NCBI RefSeq assembly: GCF_937616625.2
Contig: NC_065574.1
Location: 29,266,501 to 29,330,500 of the forward strand
Source of the DNA: Mercurialis annua
Lineage: Eukaryota > Streptophyta > Magnoliopsida > Malpighiales > Euphorbiaceae
Direction: 5' to 3'
DNA length: 64,000 bases
The first letter of the stretch is position 1. The number at the start of each line of letters is the position of its first letter. The notes under the pieces were generated by a model. The model saw only the letters and a program-made list of their open reading frames with translations, was not told the origin of the DNA and did not search any database. Made by a program: the position numbers and the translations under genes. Of this stretch, positions 1 to 13,727 are shown in pieces.

Positions 1-1
1 T

Positions 2-130
2 TCTCGTTCGAGAACTCAGTTCTCGAACGAGAACCAAGGGCTTTTGTGGGTCTCGTTTGAGACCAACTTTAGGCTTGCGGAGGGGGTACTTTCGGGCTTC
101 ATTATTTCTATTTTTGAATCCCTTAAATAC
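2..130 (+). promoter_or_regulatory. LTR promoter: palindromic cassette plus TATA-like box
   Basis: Three palindromes built on one core (TCTCGTTCGAGA at 2-13, TTCTCGAACGAGAA at 20-33, GGTCTCGTTTGAGACC at 49-64) lie upstream of a TATA-like TTAAATAC at 123-130. The layout, short palindromic units then a TATA-like box, matches the LTR at 36634. The promoter role is inferred from position. Confidence 0.5.
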
Positions 131-1867
131 GTAACTTTCTACCCTAATCTTTTCCCCACACTACAGACAAACCCTAGCCTCCATTCTCTTGTTCTTTCCC
201 TGAGAAATATTATTGTAATCATCCCTCGAATTTGCTGTTCCGGTAAGCTTCCATATTCATGAAATTTCAGATTTTGGTTTATAAACAACATTCAGTAAAT
301 TGATTCGTTCTCCTTCGTTTTTAGATCGAAATTGATTCCGTTTGATCTCACACGTTCTAGACTCACGTATCTACGATTCCCCATCTTGTTTTTGTTGAAC
401 GGTACGCAATCGACCTCGTTTCAATCGTCGTACGGTTTCCGTTTTAAGTTTGTGAATTATGTTTCTTATGGTTTCTGCCGATTTTGCTATTGCATGATGA
501 TGATTATGTTATGTTATTAAGATCCATGATGATGAGTCTTGTTATTCCGTTGTGTGAATCGTTGTGCGGTTTATCTCGATTGATTATCCGCCATTGTTAA
601 GCCTCTTGTTTTGCTTAAAAATACTGAGTATTTATGTGTTTATTGATCAAGGATTGTTTGAATTTAGTAAAGTGATTGTGAGTTTAAGGGGTTTTTGTGT
701 TTACTGCTTATGATCATAATGCTTTGTTCTTGGCGGGAATTTTGTTTTTGTTTCAAGCTGAAACGCTGCCTCTGTTCATGGCATAAAGAATAGGTTTTGT
801 TTCTTTAAGTTGAAGATGGTGGCAAAGAGTGCTAACTAGCCATGTGTTTATTTTGCATTAAGTATTTAAACCCCTCTAGTTATTTAGCATTGATTTTGTT
901 TTAAATAACTTCGAATCTCGATTGATTTATAAATTTGTAATTTGTAAACAATAAGTGTTTTACAAATTAAGTTAATATAATTACTCGGGTAATTATATTT
1001 TTTCCGAATATAAAAGTGGCTAAATTACAATTTAGTCCTTGAACGTTTTTATAACTTATTTATGTAAGTTTTTGATTAGTAGTTTTATATTTTGTGTTAA
1101 TTATAAATAAAAGTAATTAATTTGATTTCGAATATCAAATTGGCTAAAGTATAGTTTTGTCCCTAAACTTTTATAAACATTAAATGGTTAAGTTTTTGTT
1201 GTAACTTGGGTTACTTGAATTTGAAGTTATTGAGTTCTGCTTTTAAAATGGATTATTATTTTATCGACTTATTTTATAAATATAAACTCGGGTTTATATT
1301 TGATAAAAGTTTTGAGTCGGGTTAGACTTGGGTCACCCGACAAGTGAGGTTAGCTTGGTAGTTATTGGTAACTCGGCTAACCCACTATTTGGAAATTAAT
1401 TATTATTTAAAGATTTTAAATAATATTTGTAAATTGGATTTTAAAGCGAGAACTCAATAGACTATTAATTGAGCGTTTCCACCTATTAGGTAATTTTTTG
1501 TTGTTCTGGATTATTTTATTACGACGTGTTATTTTTGCTACTCCTATGTGGTGTCTAGTACTCTCTAGAGTTAGGGTTTGTTTTTAATAATTATTTTATT
1601 TGTATAGACCCGTCTACTGTTCGTGCTTCAGAGGCGAACCAGAATTAGTTGCTTGTCGGATATCACGTGGATTAGCAAGCTGTGAGTTTGTACTTACTAT
1701 TTACCACTTTATTAAGTAAATTGTTATTTTAATATCAAATATATATTGTACGTATATTTTGAACTGTTTTTATATTATGGCTCTTAGTTGGAACATGCTA
1801 CCTAATGGGCATCATTAGGACTGCGTGCGCACCGGTAATGATATGGGTAAGGTATTTATGGAAATGT

Positions 1868-1994
1868 GGTAACTCGGTGTGAGCATAGCTCTCGGGACCA
1901 AATAGAGTAACTCGGTGTAGCACAGCTATCGGGACTCTGGATATGGTAGAAGTGTGGTCAGTGGTATCTCGGTGTAGCTCAGCTCTCGGGACCA
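1868..1994 (+). repeat. Three tandem CTCGGTGTAGC-type units in LTR family 1
   Basis: Three imperfect units read roughly AACTCGGTGTAGCTCAGC then TCTCGGGACC, each separated by about 20-35 bp of linker. The same triplet is present in the related LTR at 41053-41179, so it is an old feature of the family. Units contain a TAGCTCAG string that resembles a tRNA A-box, but no tRNA can be folded. Confidence 0.75.
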
Positions 1995-4900
1995 GGCCTA
2001 TTGGATAATGTTATTATTTAGAATTGTGGATTAGGGTTCCAACTATTATTCGTAATATCGATATTAACTGTTTTAAACGTTTTTAAAGGTTTTCCACTTG
2101 ATAAATGTAAATAGTGGTATAAACTCATCTCAGTATATCTGACCCTGTTGTTTTCTCAATTTTTTCCAGGGTTATGATCTGAGAGAGTCTGGTGATCTTC
2201 GTCTTTACTTTTCTCGGAGGTTTCATTTATTTTAGTAAAACTATCAAACTGTTTTATTCTTAGACCGCAGTAATTGGCTCGACGTCTTTATTTTTATTAC
2301 AGTTGTTTGTCGGATTGGTCTGACTGGATATATTGCTTTGGTATGTTTATATTGTTTACTTTTATGCCATATTGGAGACTCGTAGTTGAACGAGTATTTA
2401 TAATATTAAATGTTGAATAGTATAACTGCTAAAATTAGGCTGAAGTCTCGGTTGCCTCCGAGCATTGGTTTTCTTGCAGGTTTATTATAATTGTATGTTA
2501 ACCGAAAGGCTAGCTACGGGTTTTGGTACTACATTACCCATACCCTAGCGCCGCTCACGATTCATGAAAATGGGTCGTGACACATTTAAAATTTTATGAA
2601 ACCAATCTAGACGTTTAAAACGTTACGAAACAAATCCTTACGTTTCACCTTTTTATCTATTTAAGCCAAACGTTTAAAACTTTACGAAACCAATCCAAAC
2701 GTTTAAAACGTTTCGAAACAAATCCAAACGTTTCCCCTTTTTAGCGATTTAAGCCAAACGTTTACAAATGTTACGAAACATATACAAACGTTTCCCCTTT
2801 TTAGCGATTTAAGCCAAATATTTACAACGTTGCGAAACCAATCGAAACGTTTACCAAACCTTACGAAACAAAACCAAGCGTTTCACCTTTTTAGGAAATT
2901 AAGCCAAACATTTAAAACGTTATGAAACAAATCCAAACGTTTCGTCTTTTTTGTAACGTTTTAAATGTTTGGCTTCAATCGCTAAAAATGTGAAAAAGTT
3001 TGGATTTGTTTCGTAGCGTTTGTAAATGTTTGGCTTAAATCGTTAAAAAGGTGAAACGTTTGGATTTCTTTCGTACCGTTTGTAAACGTTTGCATGAAAT
3101 CGCTAAAAAGGTGAAACGTTTGGATTTGTTTCGTAACGTTTTAAACATATGGATTGGTTTTGTAACGTTTTAAACGTTTGGTTTAAATCCCTAAAAAGGG
3201 GAAACGTTTGGATTTGTTTCGTAAGGTTTGTAAAGGTTTTGCTTAAATCGCTAACAAGGTGAAACATTTGGATTTGTTTCGTAACGTTTTAAACGTTTGG
3301 ATTGGTTTCGTAACGTTTAAAACATTTGGCTTAAATAGCTAAAAAGGTGAAATGTTAGGATTTGTTTCGTAACATTTTAAATGTTTGAATTGGTTTCATA
3401 AACTTTTAAATGTTTGTCTTAAATTGACAAAATGGGGAAACGCTTGGATTTGTTTCGTAACGCTTTAAAGGTTTCGATTGGTTTCTTAATGTTTTAATGT
3501 TTCGCTTAAATCGCTAAAAGGTGAAACGTTTGGTTCTGTCTTGTAATGTTTGTAAATGTTTGGCTTAAATCGCTTAAAATGTTACACGAATGGATTTTTT
3601 TCGTAACGTTTGTAAAGGTCTGGCTTGTATCGCTAATAAGGTGAACCGTTTAGATTTATTTCGTAATGTTTTAAACGTTTGGATTGGTTTTGTAACGTTT
3701 TAAATGTTTGGCTTAAATTAATAAAAAGGTGAAACGTGTGGATTTGTTTCGTATAGTTTTAAACGTTTGGATTAGTTTCATAACGTGTTCAACATATGGC
3801 TTAAATTAATAAAAAGGTGAAACGTTTGCTTTTATTTCGTAGTGTTTGTAAATGTTTGGACTAAATCGCTAAAAAGGTAAAACGTTTGGATTTGTTTCAT
3901 AACATTTGTAGACATTTGGCTTAAATCGCGAAAAAGGTGAAACATTTTGTTTTATTTTGTAACGTTTGTAAACATTTGGCTTAAATTGCTAAAAAGGGAA
4001 AACATTTGGATTTATTTCGTAACATTTGTAAACGTTTGGCTTAAATTGCTAAAAATGGAAAACGTTTGGATTTGTTTCATAATGTTTGTAAACGTAAGGT
4101 GAAACTTTTGGATTTGTTTCGTAACGTTTTAAACGTTTGGATTTGTTTCGTAACGTTTTAGACGTTTGGATTCGTTTCGTAACGTTTTAAACTTTTGGCT
4201 TAAATCGTTAAAAAGGTGAAACATTTGAATTTTTTTCGTAACATTCGTAAAGTTTGGATTGGTTTCTTAACATTTGTAAACGCAACGATTAAAAAATTAC
4301 GAAACAAAACCAAACGTTTCACCTTTTTAGCGATTTAAGCCAAATATTTAAAACGTTACGAAACCAACACAGACGTTTCCCCTTTCTTGTAATTTAAGCC
4401 AAAAGATGAAACATTTGGTTTTATTTTGTAATATTTGTAAACGTTTCGCTTAAATCGCTAAAAATGTGAAACGTTTGGATTTATTTTGTAACGTTTGTAA
4501 ACGTTTGTCTTAAATCGCTAAAAAGGTAAAACGTTAGGATTTGTATCGTAACGTTTTAAACGCTTGGATTGGTTTCCTAACTTTTCCACGTTTGGCTTAA
4601 ATCGCTAAAAAGGTGTAAGGTTTGAATTTTTTTCGTAATGATTTAAACATTTAGATTGGTTTCGCAACATATTAAACGTTTTGCTTAAATCGCTAAAAAG
4701 GTGAAACGTTTGGATTTGTTTTGTAACGTTTGTAAACGTGTGGCTTATATCACTAAAAAGGTGAAACGTTTGGATTTGTTTCGTAACGTTTTAAACATTT
4801 GGATTGGTTTCGTAACGCTTGTTAAAGTTTGGCTTAAATCACTAAAAAGGTAAATGTTTGCTTTTGTCTTGTAATGTTTGTAAACGATTGGCTTAAATCG

Positions 4901-6039
4901 CGAAAAAGGTGAAACGTGTGGATTTGTTTCGTAACGTTTGTAAACATTTGGTTTAAATCGCTAAAAATGTGTAACGTTTGGATTTGTTTCAAAATAAATT
5001 AAACATTTGGATTGGTTTCGTAACGTTTTAAATGTTTGGCTTAAATCGCTAAAAAAGTGAAATGCTTGGATTTGTTTTGTAACGTTTGGCTTAAATCACT
5101 AAAAGGTGAAACATTTGCATTTGTTTCGTATGGTTTTAAACGTTTGGATTGGTTTCCTAACGTTTAAACGTTTGGCTTAAATTGCTAAAAAGTGTAACAT
5201 TTAGATTTGTTTGTAACGATTTAAACATTTGGATTGGTTTCGTATTGTTTTAAATGTTTGGCTTAAATCGCTAAAAAGGTGAAATGTTTGGATTTGTTTC
5301 ATAACGTTTGTAAACGTTTGGCTTAAATCACTAAAAAGGTGAAACGTTTGGATTTTTTTCGTAACGTTATAAACATTTAAATTTGTTTCGTAGCGTTCGG
5401 CTTCAATTGCTAAAAAGGTAAGACGTTTGGTTTTGTTTCGTAACGTTTGTAAACATTTGGCTTCAATTGCTAAAAAGGTAAAACGTTTGGATTTGTTTCG
5501 TAACGTTTGTAAACATTTGACTTAAATCGCTAAAAAGGGTGAAATGTTTAGATTTGTTTCGTATCGTTTTAAACATTTGGATTGGTTTCGTAATGTTTGT
5601 AAACATTTGACTTACATCACTAAAAACGTGAAATGTTTGGTTTTGTTTCGTAACGTTTGTAAACGTTTGGGTTAAATTTCTAAAAAGATGAAACGTTTGG
5701 ATTTGTTTCGTAACGATTTAAATGTTTGGATTGGTTTCATAATGTTTTAAACGTTTCGATTAGTTTTCGTAACGGCTTAAACATTTTGCTTAAATTGTTA
5801 CAAAGGTGAAGCGTTTAAATTAGTTTCGTAACAATTTAAATGTTTTGATTTGTTTCATAACATTTTAAACGTTTGGTTATGTTTCGTAATGTTTTAAATG
5901 TTTTGAATTGGTTTTTTTAACGTTTTAGACTTTTGGCTTAAATCGCTAAAAAGGTGAAATGTTTGGATTTGTTTCGTAACGTTTGTGAACGTTTGGCTTA
6001 AATCGCTAAATATGTGAAACGTTTAGATTTGTTTCGTAA

Positions 6040-8060
6040 CGTATGTGAACATTTCACTTAAATAGCTAATAAGGTGAAACTTTTGGATTTGTTTCGTAAC
6101 GTTTGTAAAGATTTGGCGTAAATCGCTAAAAAGGAGAAACGTTTGGATTTGTTTCGTAACGTTTGTAAACGTTTGGCTTAGATCGCTATAAATGGGAAAT
6201 GTTTTGTTTTGTTTTATAACATTTGTAAACATTTGGCTTCAATCGCTAAAAAGGGGAACCGTTAGGATTTGTTATGTAATGTATGTAAACGTTTGGCTTA
6301 AATCGGTAAAAAAGTGAAACGTTTGGATTTCTTTCGCAACGTTTAAAATCATTTGGCTTCAATCGCAAAAACTGTGAAACGTTTCGATTTGTTTCGTAAT
6401 GTTTTCAACGTTTGGATTGGTTGCATAACGTTTGTAAACGTTTGGCTTAAATCGCTATAAAGGGGAAACGTTTGAATTTATTTCGTAACATTTTAAACGT
6501 TTGTGTTGGTTTCGAAACGTTTTAAACTTTTGCCTTATATCGCTATAAATGTAAAACATTTTGAAACTGTTTCGTAACCTCTTAAACCTCGATTGGCTTA
6601 AATTGCTAAAAAGGGGAAACATTTGAATTTGTATTGTAACGTTTTTAAATGTTCGGCTTAAATTGCAAAAAAGGTGAGACGTTTGGATTTTTTTCGTACG
6701 TTTTAAACGTTTGGATTGGTTTCGTAACGTTTTAAACGTTTGAATTGGTTTCGCAACGTTTTAAACGTTCGGCTTAAATCACTGAAGAGGTGAAACATTT
6801 GGATTTCTTTCATAATATTTTAAATGTTTTGATTGGTTTCATAAAATTTTAAACGTTTATCTTAAATCGCTAAAAAGGTGAAATGTTTGGATTTGTTTTG
6901 TAACGTTTTAAACGTTTGTAAACATTTGACTTAAATCGCAAAAAATGTGAAATGTTTAGATTTGTTTCGTATCGTTTTAAACATTTGGATTGGTTTCGTA
7001 ACGTTTGTAAACATTTGACTTATATCGCTAAAAAGGTGAAATGTTTAGATTTATTTCGTATCGTTTTAAACATTTGGATTGGTTTCGTAAGGTTTGTAAA
7101 CGTTTAGGTTTGTTTCATAATGTTTGTAAACGTTTGGCTTAAATCGCTAATAAGGGGAAACTATTGGATTTGTTTCGTAAGGTTTGTAAAGATTTGGCGT
7201 AAATCACTAAAAAGGTGAAACGTTTGCATTTGTTTCGTAATGTTTGTAAACGTTTGGCTTAGATCACTATAAATGGGAAACATTTGTTTTGTTTTATAAC
7301 ATTTGTAAACATTTGGCTTTAATCGCTAAAAAGGGGAACCGTTAGGATTTGCTATGTAACGTATGTAAACGTTTGGCTTAAATCGCTAAAAAAGTGAAAC
7401 GTTTGGATTTCTTTCGCAACGTTTGAAATCATTTGGCTTCAATCGCAAAAAATGTGAAACATTTGGATTTGTTTCGTAATGTTTTAAACGTTTGGAATGG
7501 TTGCATAACGTTTGTAAACGTTTGGCTTAAAATCGCTAAAAAAGGGAAACGTTTGAATTTGTTTCGTAATATTTTAAACGTTTGTATTGGTTTCGGAACG
7601 TTTTAAACTTTTGCCTTATATCGCTATAAATGTAAAACATTTTGAAACTGTTTCGTAACCTTTTAAGCCTCGTTTGGCTTAAATTGCTAAAAAGGGGAAA
7701 CGTTTGAATTTGTACGGTAACGTTTTTAAATGTTCGGCTTAAATTGCTAAAAAGGTGAGACGTTTGGATTTTTTTTCGTAACGTTTTAAACGTTCGGCTT
7801 AAATCGCTGAAGAGGTGAAACATTTGGATTTGTTTCGTAACGTTTTAAACGTTTTGATTGGTTTCAGAAAGTTTTAAACATTTATCTTAATTCGCTAATA
7901 AGGTGAAATGTTTGGATTTGTTTTGTAACGTTTTAAACGTTTGTAAACATTTGACTTAAATCGCTAAAAAGGTGAAATGTTTAGATTTGTTTCGTATCGT
8001 TTTAAACATTTGGATTGGTTTCGTAACGTTTGTAAACTTTGTATTGGTTTCGAAACATTT
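6040..8060 (+). repeat. Higher-order duplication inside satellite A, period 1080 bp
   Basis: A run of diagnostic unit variants repeats at an offset of exactly 1080 bp (18 units). The variant with TAGATC(G/A)CTATAAATGGG is at 6178 and 7258, GGGGAACCGTTAGGATTTG at about 6252 and 7332, and TTGAAACTGTTTCGTAACC at about 6560 and 7640. The two copies are far more alike than random neighbouring units. Confidence 0.85.
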
Positions 8061-9249
8061 TAAACTTTTGGCTTAAATAGTTAAAAAAGGGAAACGTTTG
8101 GATTGGTTTTGTAACGTTTGTAAACGTTTGGCTTAAATCGCTAAAAAGGTGAAACGTTTGGATTTGTTTCATAACGTTTTAAACATTTGGATTAGTTTCG
8201 CAACGTTTGTAAACGTTAGGCTTAAATCGCTAAAAGGGTAAAACGTTTGGTTTTGTTTCATAACGTTTTTAAACGTTTGGTTAAATTGCTAAAAAAGGTG
8301 AAACGTGTGGATTTGTTTCATAACGTTATTAAACGTTTGGTTTAAATCGCAAAGGTGAAACGTTTGGATTTGTTTCGTAACGTTTTTGGTTTCGTGACCT
8401 TTGTAAACGATTGGCTTAAATAAGTAAAATGGGAATCGTTTGGATTTGTTTCTCAACGTTTGTCAATATTTGGCATAAATCGCTAAAAATTGGAAACGTT
8501 TAAAAAGGTGAAACGTTTGGATTTGTTTTGTAATGTTTCTAAACATTTGGATTAAATCGCTATAAAGGCGAAACGTTTGGCTTTATAAACGTTTGTAAAC
8601 ATTTGGCTTAAATTTCTAGTAATATGGAATATTTGGATTTATTTGGTAACGTTTGTAAACATTTGGCTTAAATTCCTAAAAATGTGAAATGTTTGGATTT
8701 GTTTCGTAACGTTTTAAACTTTCGGAATTGTTTCGTAACGTTTGTAAACATTTGGCTTAAATTGATAAAAAGGGGAAACGTTTTGATTTGTTTCGTGACG
8801 TGTGTAAACGTTTGGCTTAATTCGCTAAAAAGGGGAAACGTTTGGTTTTGTTTTGTAACGTTTGTAAACGTTTGGCTTAAATAGCTAAAAAGGTGAAACA
8901 TTTGGATTAGTTTCGTAACGTTTGCAGGCGTTTGGCTTTTAATAGATAAAAAGGTGAAACATTTCGTAATGTTTTAAACTTTTGAATTAGTTTCATAACG
9001 TTTAACTTTTGGCTTAAATCGCTCAAAAGGATAAACGTTTGGATTTGTTTTGTAACATTTGAAATGTTTGGATTGGTTTTGTAACGTTTTAAATGTTTGG
9101 CTTAAATAGCTAAAAAGGTGAAATGTTTGGATTTGTTTCATAACGTTTGTAAACGTTAGGCGTAAATCTCTAAAAAGGTGAAACGTGTGGTTTTGTTTCG
9201 TAAAGTTTGTAAACGATTGGCTTCAATCGCTAAAAAGGTGAAACATTTG

Positions 9250-10400
9250 GATTTATTACGTAAAGTTTGTAAACGTTTGGCTTAAATAGCTAGAAAGGTG
9301 AAACATTTGGATTTGTTTCGTTACGTTTGTCAACTTTTGGCTTATATGGCTAAAAAGGTGAAACGTTTGGATTTGTTTCGAAACGTTTGTATACATTAGG
9401 CTTAATTCGTTAAAAAAGTGAAATGTGTGGATTTTTTTCGTAACATTTGTAAACGTTTTGCTTAATTCGCTAAAAAGGTGAAACATTTGGATTTATTTCG
9501 TAACGTTTGTAAACGTTTGGCTTAAATCGCTAAACAGGTGAAACGTGTGGTTTTGTTTCGTAAAGTTTGTGAACGTTTGGCTTCAACCGCTAAAAAGGTT
9601 AAACGTTTGGTTTTGTTTTGTAACGTTTGTAAACGTATGGCTTAAATCGCTAAAAAGGTGAAATGTTTGGATTTGTTTCGTAACGTTTGTAAACGTTTGC
9701 CATAAATCGCTAAAAAGGTGAAACATTTGGATTTGTTTCGTTATGTTTGTCAACGTTTGGCTTATATGGCTAAAAAGGTGAAACGATTGGATTTGTTTCG
9801 AAACGTTTGTATACATTAGGCTTAATTAGTTAAAAAAAGTAAAACGTTTGGATTTTTTTCTTAACATTTGTAAACGTTTGGCTGAAATCGCTAAAATGGT
9901 GAAACATTTGGATTAATTTCGTAACGTTTGTAAACGTTTGGCTTAAATCGCTAAACAGGTGAAACGTGTGGTTTTGTTTCGTAAAGTTTGTGAACGTTAG
10001 GCTTCAATCGCTAAAAAGGTTAAACGTTTGGTTTTGTTTCGTAACGTTTGTAAACGTTTGGCTTAAATCGCTAAAAAGGTGAAATGTTTGCATTTGTTTC
10101 GTAACGTTTGCAAACGTTTGGCTTAAATGACTAAAAAGGTGAAACGTATGGTTTTGTTTCGTAAAATTTGTAAACGTTCGGATTCAATCGCTAAAAAGGT
10201 GAAACGTTTAGATTTGTTTTGTAAAGTTTGTAAACGTTTGGCTTAAATCGTTAAAAAAGCGCAACGTTTGGATCTGTTTCGTAACGTTTGTCAACGTTTG
10301 GCTTATATCGTAAAAAGGTGAAACGTTTGGATTTGTTTCGAAACGTTTGTAAACATTATGCTTAATTTGTCAAAAAAGTGAAATGTTTGGATTTGTTTCG
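9250..10400 (+). repeat. Higher-order duplication inside satellite A, period about 420 bp
   Basis: A pair of unusual adjacent units (GGCTTATATGGCTAAAAAGG followed by GTATACATTAGGCTTAATT) occurs near 9340-9410 and again near 9760-9830, an offset of 420 bp or seven units. A more diverged third relative lies near 10290-10370. This indicates local amplification of a seven-unit block. Confidence 0.75.
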
Positions 10401-13400
10401 TAACATTCGTAAACGTTTGGCTTAAATCGCTAAAAAGGTGAAATGTTTGGATTTGTTTCGTAACATTTGTAAACGTTTGGCTTAAACCGCTAAAAATGTG
10501 AAATGTTAGGATTTGTTTCGTAATGTTTGTAAATGTTTGACTTAAATCGCTAAAAAGGTGAAACATTTAGTTTTGTTTCGTAAAATTTGTAAACGTTTGG
10601 CTTAAATTGCTAAAAAGGGGAAACGTTTGGATTTGTTTCGTAAGGTTTGTAAACGTTTGGCTTAAATCGCTAAAAATGTGAAAAGTTTGGATTTGTTTCG
10701 TAACGTTTGTAAACGTTTGGCTTAAATCGCTAAAAAGGTGAAACGTTTAGTTTTGTTTTGTAACGTTAGTAAATCATTGGCTTAAATTGCTAAAAAGAGG
10801 AAACATTTGAATTTGTTTCATAACGTTTCTAAACGTTTGGCTTAAATCGCTAAAAATATGAAATGTTTGGATTTGTTTCGTAACGTTTGTAAATGTTTGG
10901 CATAAATCGCTAAAAAGCTGAAACGTTTTGTTTTGTTTTGTAACGTTTGGCTTATATTTCTAAAAATGTGAAACGTATGGCTTTGTTTCTAAACGTTTGT
11001 AAACATTTGGCTTAAATCGCTAAAAAGGCGAGCCATTTGGATTTAATTCGTAATGTTTGTCAACGTTTGGCTTAAATCACTAAAAATGCGAAATGTTCGG
11101 ATTTGTTTCATAACGTTTTCAAAGTTTGGCTTAAATTGGTAAAAAGGTGAAACATTTGGATTCGTTTTGTAACGTTATTAAACGTTTGGCTTAAATAGCT
11201 AAAAGGGTGAAACGTTTGAATTTTTTGTAACGTTTTAAGATTGGTTTTGTAACGTTTCATACGTTTGGCTGAAATCGCTAAAAATACTAAACGTTTGGAT
11301 TTGTTTCGTAATGTTTGTAGACGTTTGGCTTAAATTTCTAAAAATGTGAAACGTTTGGATTTGTTTCGTAACGTTTGTAAACATTTTGCTTAATTGCTAA
11401 AAATGTGAAATGTTTTGTTTAATTTCGTAACGTTTTAAATATTTGGCTTAAATCGCTAAAAATGTGAAACGTTTGGATTTGTTTTGTAAAGTTTGTAAAC
11501 GATTGGCTTAAATCAATAAAAATGTGAAACACTGGATTTGTTTCTTGACGTTTTATACATTTGGATTGGTTTCATAACGTTTTAAATATATTGCTTAAAT
11601 CACACAAAAGATGAAACTTTTCGATTTGTTTCGTAACGTTTGTAAACGTTTGGCTTAAATAGCTTAATAGGTGTAACGTTTTGTTACGTTTTAAACCTTT
11701 GGATTGGTTTGTAACGTTTTAAATGTTTTGCTTAAATCGCTAAAAAAGTGAAACTTTTGGATTTTTTGCGTAACGTTTTAAACATTTGGATTGGTTTGGT
11801 AACGTTTTAAAGGTTTGGCATAAATCAATAAAAAGATAAAAAGTTTGGATTTGTTTCGTAATATTTGTAAACGTTTGTCTTAAATCTCTAAAAAGGTGAA
11901 ACGTCTGGTTTTTTTTCCGTAACGTTTGTAAACGTTTGGCTTCAATTGTTATAAAGGAGAAATGTTTGGATTTGTTTTGTAACGTTTGTAGAGGTTTGGA
12001 TGAAATAGTTCAAAAGGTGAAACTTTTGGATTTGTTTAGGAACATTTGTAAACTTTTGGCTTCAATCGCTAAAAATGTGAAACATTTGGATTTGTTTCGT
12101 AACATTTGTCAACATTTGGCATAAATCGCTAAAAAAGTGAAATGTTTGGATTTGTTTCGTAACGTTTGTAAACGTTTGGCTTAAATCGCTAAAAAGGTAA
12201 AACGTTTGGTTTTGTTTCGTAATGTTTGTAAACGTTTGGCTTCAATCGCTAAAAAGGTTAAACGTTTGAATTTGTTTGGTAAACGTTTGGCTTAAATCGC
12301 TAAAAAGATGAAACATTTGGTTTTGTTTCGCAACATTTGTAAGCGTTTGGCTTCAATCGCTAAAATTGTGAAATGTTTTGTTTTGTTTGGTACTGTTTTA
12401 AATGTTTGGCATAAATCGCTATTAATGTGAAACGTTTGAATTTGTTTTGTAACGTTTGTAAACGTTTGGCCTAAATCGCCGAAAATGGGAAACGTTTGGA
12501 TTTTTTCGTAACGTTTTGTACGTATGGATTGGTTACTTAACGTTTCAAATATTTGTCTTAAATCGCAAAAAAGGTGAAACGTTTGGATTTTTTTCGTAAC
12601 GTTTGTAAACGTTTGGCTTAAATAGCTTAAAAGGGGAAACGTTTCGTTACGTTTTTAACCTTTGTATTTGTTTGTAACGTTTTAAGCGTTTTGCTTAAAT
12701 CGCTAAAAAGGTAAAACTTTTGGATTTGTTGCGTAATGTTTTAAACATTTGGATTGGTTTCGTAACGTTTTAAACGTTTGGCATAAATCAATAAAAAGGA
12801 GAAACATTTGAATTTATTTCGTAACGTTTATAAACGTTTGTCTTAAATCGCTAAAAAGGTGAAACGTTTGGTTTTTTTTCGTAAAGTTTGTCAACGTTTG
12901 GCTTCAATCGTTAAAAAGGAGAAATGTTTGGATTTGTTTTGTAACGTTTGTAGACGTTTGTAGACGTTTGGCTTAAATCGCTAAAAAGGTGAAATGTTTG
13001 GATATGTTTCGTAACGTTTGTAAACGTTTGGGTTCAATCGCTAAAAAGGTGAAACATTTGGATTTGTTTGATAATAAACGTTTGGATTAAATTGCTAAAG
13101 AGGTAAAACGTTTGGATTTGTTTCGTAACGTTTTAAACGTTTGTTTTTGTTTCGTAACGTTTGTAAATGTTTGGCTTAAATCGCTAAAAAGGTGAAACAT
13201 TTGGATTTGTTTTGTAACGTTTGTAAATGTTTGGCTTAAATCGCTAAAAAGGTGAAACGTTTGGATTTGTTTCGTAACTGTAATACCCCATAATGTTTAA
13301 TTATCTAATTGAGCCACTTGTTCAGTTTTGACTCGCCAGAGTGGCGATATCAGAAAGATTTCAGGGAAATTGAAGTACATAAATTTCAAGTAGGTCGGTT

Positions 13401-13727
13401 TCGGGAAATTAATTATGCAAAAATTAAGGTTATATTTCAATTCTAAAGTTAGAATTGGAATTAAAAGGAAAAATGTCAAGAAAAGCCCAAAATAAAGTAC
13501 GGGGTCCAAAGTGGTAATTTAGTAACAATGTGTCGAAAATGGAAATACATAGGTTTTGACGGGAAAGCATTAATATCGAGCTTCGTATTATTTATTGGAT
13601 ATAAATAATACGTATAAGTCATAATTAAAGTGTTAATTGATTTAGCTATGGACTAAATCACACAAAAGAAAAGTTTAAATGATAAATGGTAAAAACAAAA
13701 AGAACAAGGACCAAAGTGAGTTTTTGA

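Larger units (their letters stand above)
1..2582 (+). mobile_element. Ty3/gypsy-type LTR (family 1), 5' end outside the window
   Basis: This is a long terminal repeat whose first few hundred bases lie before the window. It ends in GGGTCGTGACA, the same terminus as the other LTRs here, and its last 100 bp (CCCTAGCGCC core) match the ends at 15820, 24015 and 41769. It shares most of its length with the LTR at 36634-41769, including a GACTTGGGTC...CTCGGCTAACCCACTA block near 1325-1390 and the CTCGGTGTAGC triplication near 1870-1994. The satellite begins directly after the terminal CA with no primer-binding site, so this is a 3' LTR or a solo LTR inserted into satellite DNA. The target-site duplication cannot be checked because the left end is missing. 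Confidence 0.85.
2583..13278. repeat. Satellite block A, 60-bp tandem repeat
   Basis: About 10.7 kb (around 178 units) of an AT-rich tandem repeat. The forward unit contains GGCTTAAATCGCTAAAAAGG, then TGAAACGTTTGGATTTG, then TTTCGTAACGTTTGTAAACG. The palindrome AAACGTTT occurs twice per unit. Between about 8640 and 10740 the unit length is almost exactly 60 bp; elsewhere shorter variants of the type GTTTGGATTGGTTTCGTAAC are interspersed. Orientation is reverse at 2583-2943, forward to about 4280, reverse to about 4398, then forward to the end. Long in-frame reading stretches arise only because 60 is a multiple of three. No gene is seen. Confidence 0.97.

Noticed and set aside
1868..1994. tRNA-like A-box (TAGCTCAGC) repeats
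   Set aside because: No B-box, no cloverleaf and no CCA-proximal stem; it is a repeat within the LTR.
8640..10740. Regular repeats resembling a CRISPR array
   Set aside because: Units are contiguous with no unique spacers, and the setting is a plant genome.
6023..12124. Open frames of 60-95 codons in the satellite (for example 7536-7823, 9256-9486, 10303-10566 minus; 11936-12124 plus)
   Set aside because: They are the 60-bp unit read in one frame; no start context, no domain, and the same pattern appears in both orientations.
2583..13278. Functional centromere
   Set aside because: Only satellite content is visible; no centromere-specific signal can be judged from sequence alone, and a knob or other heterochromatin is as likely.
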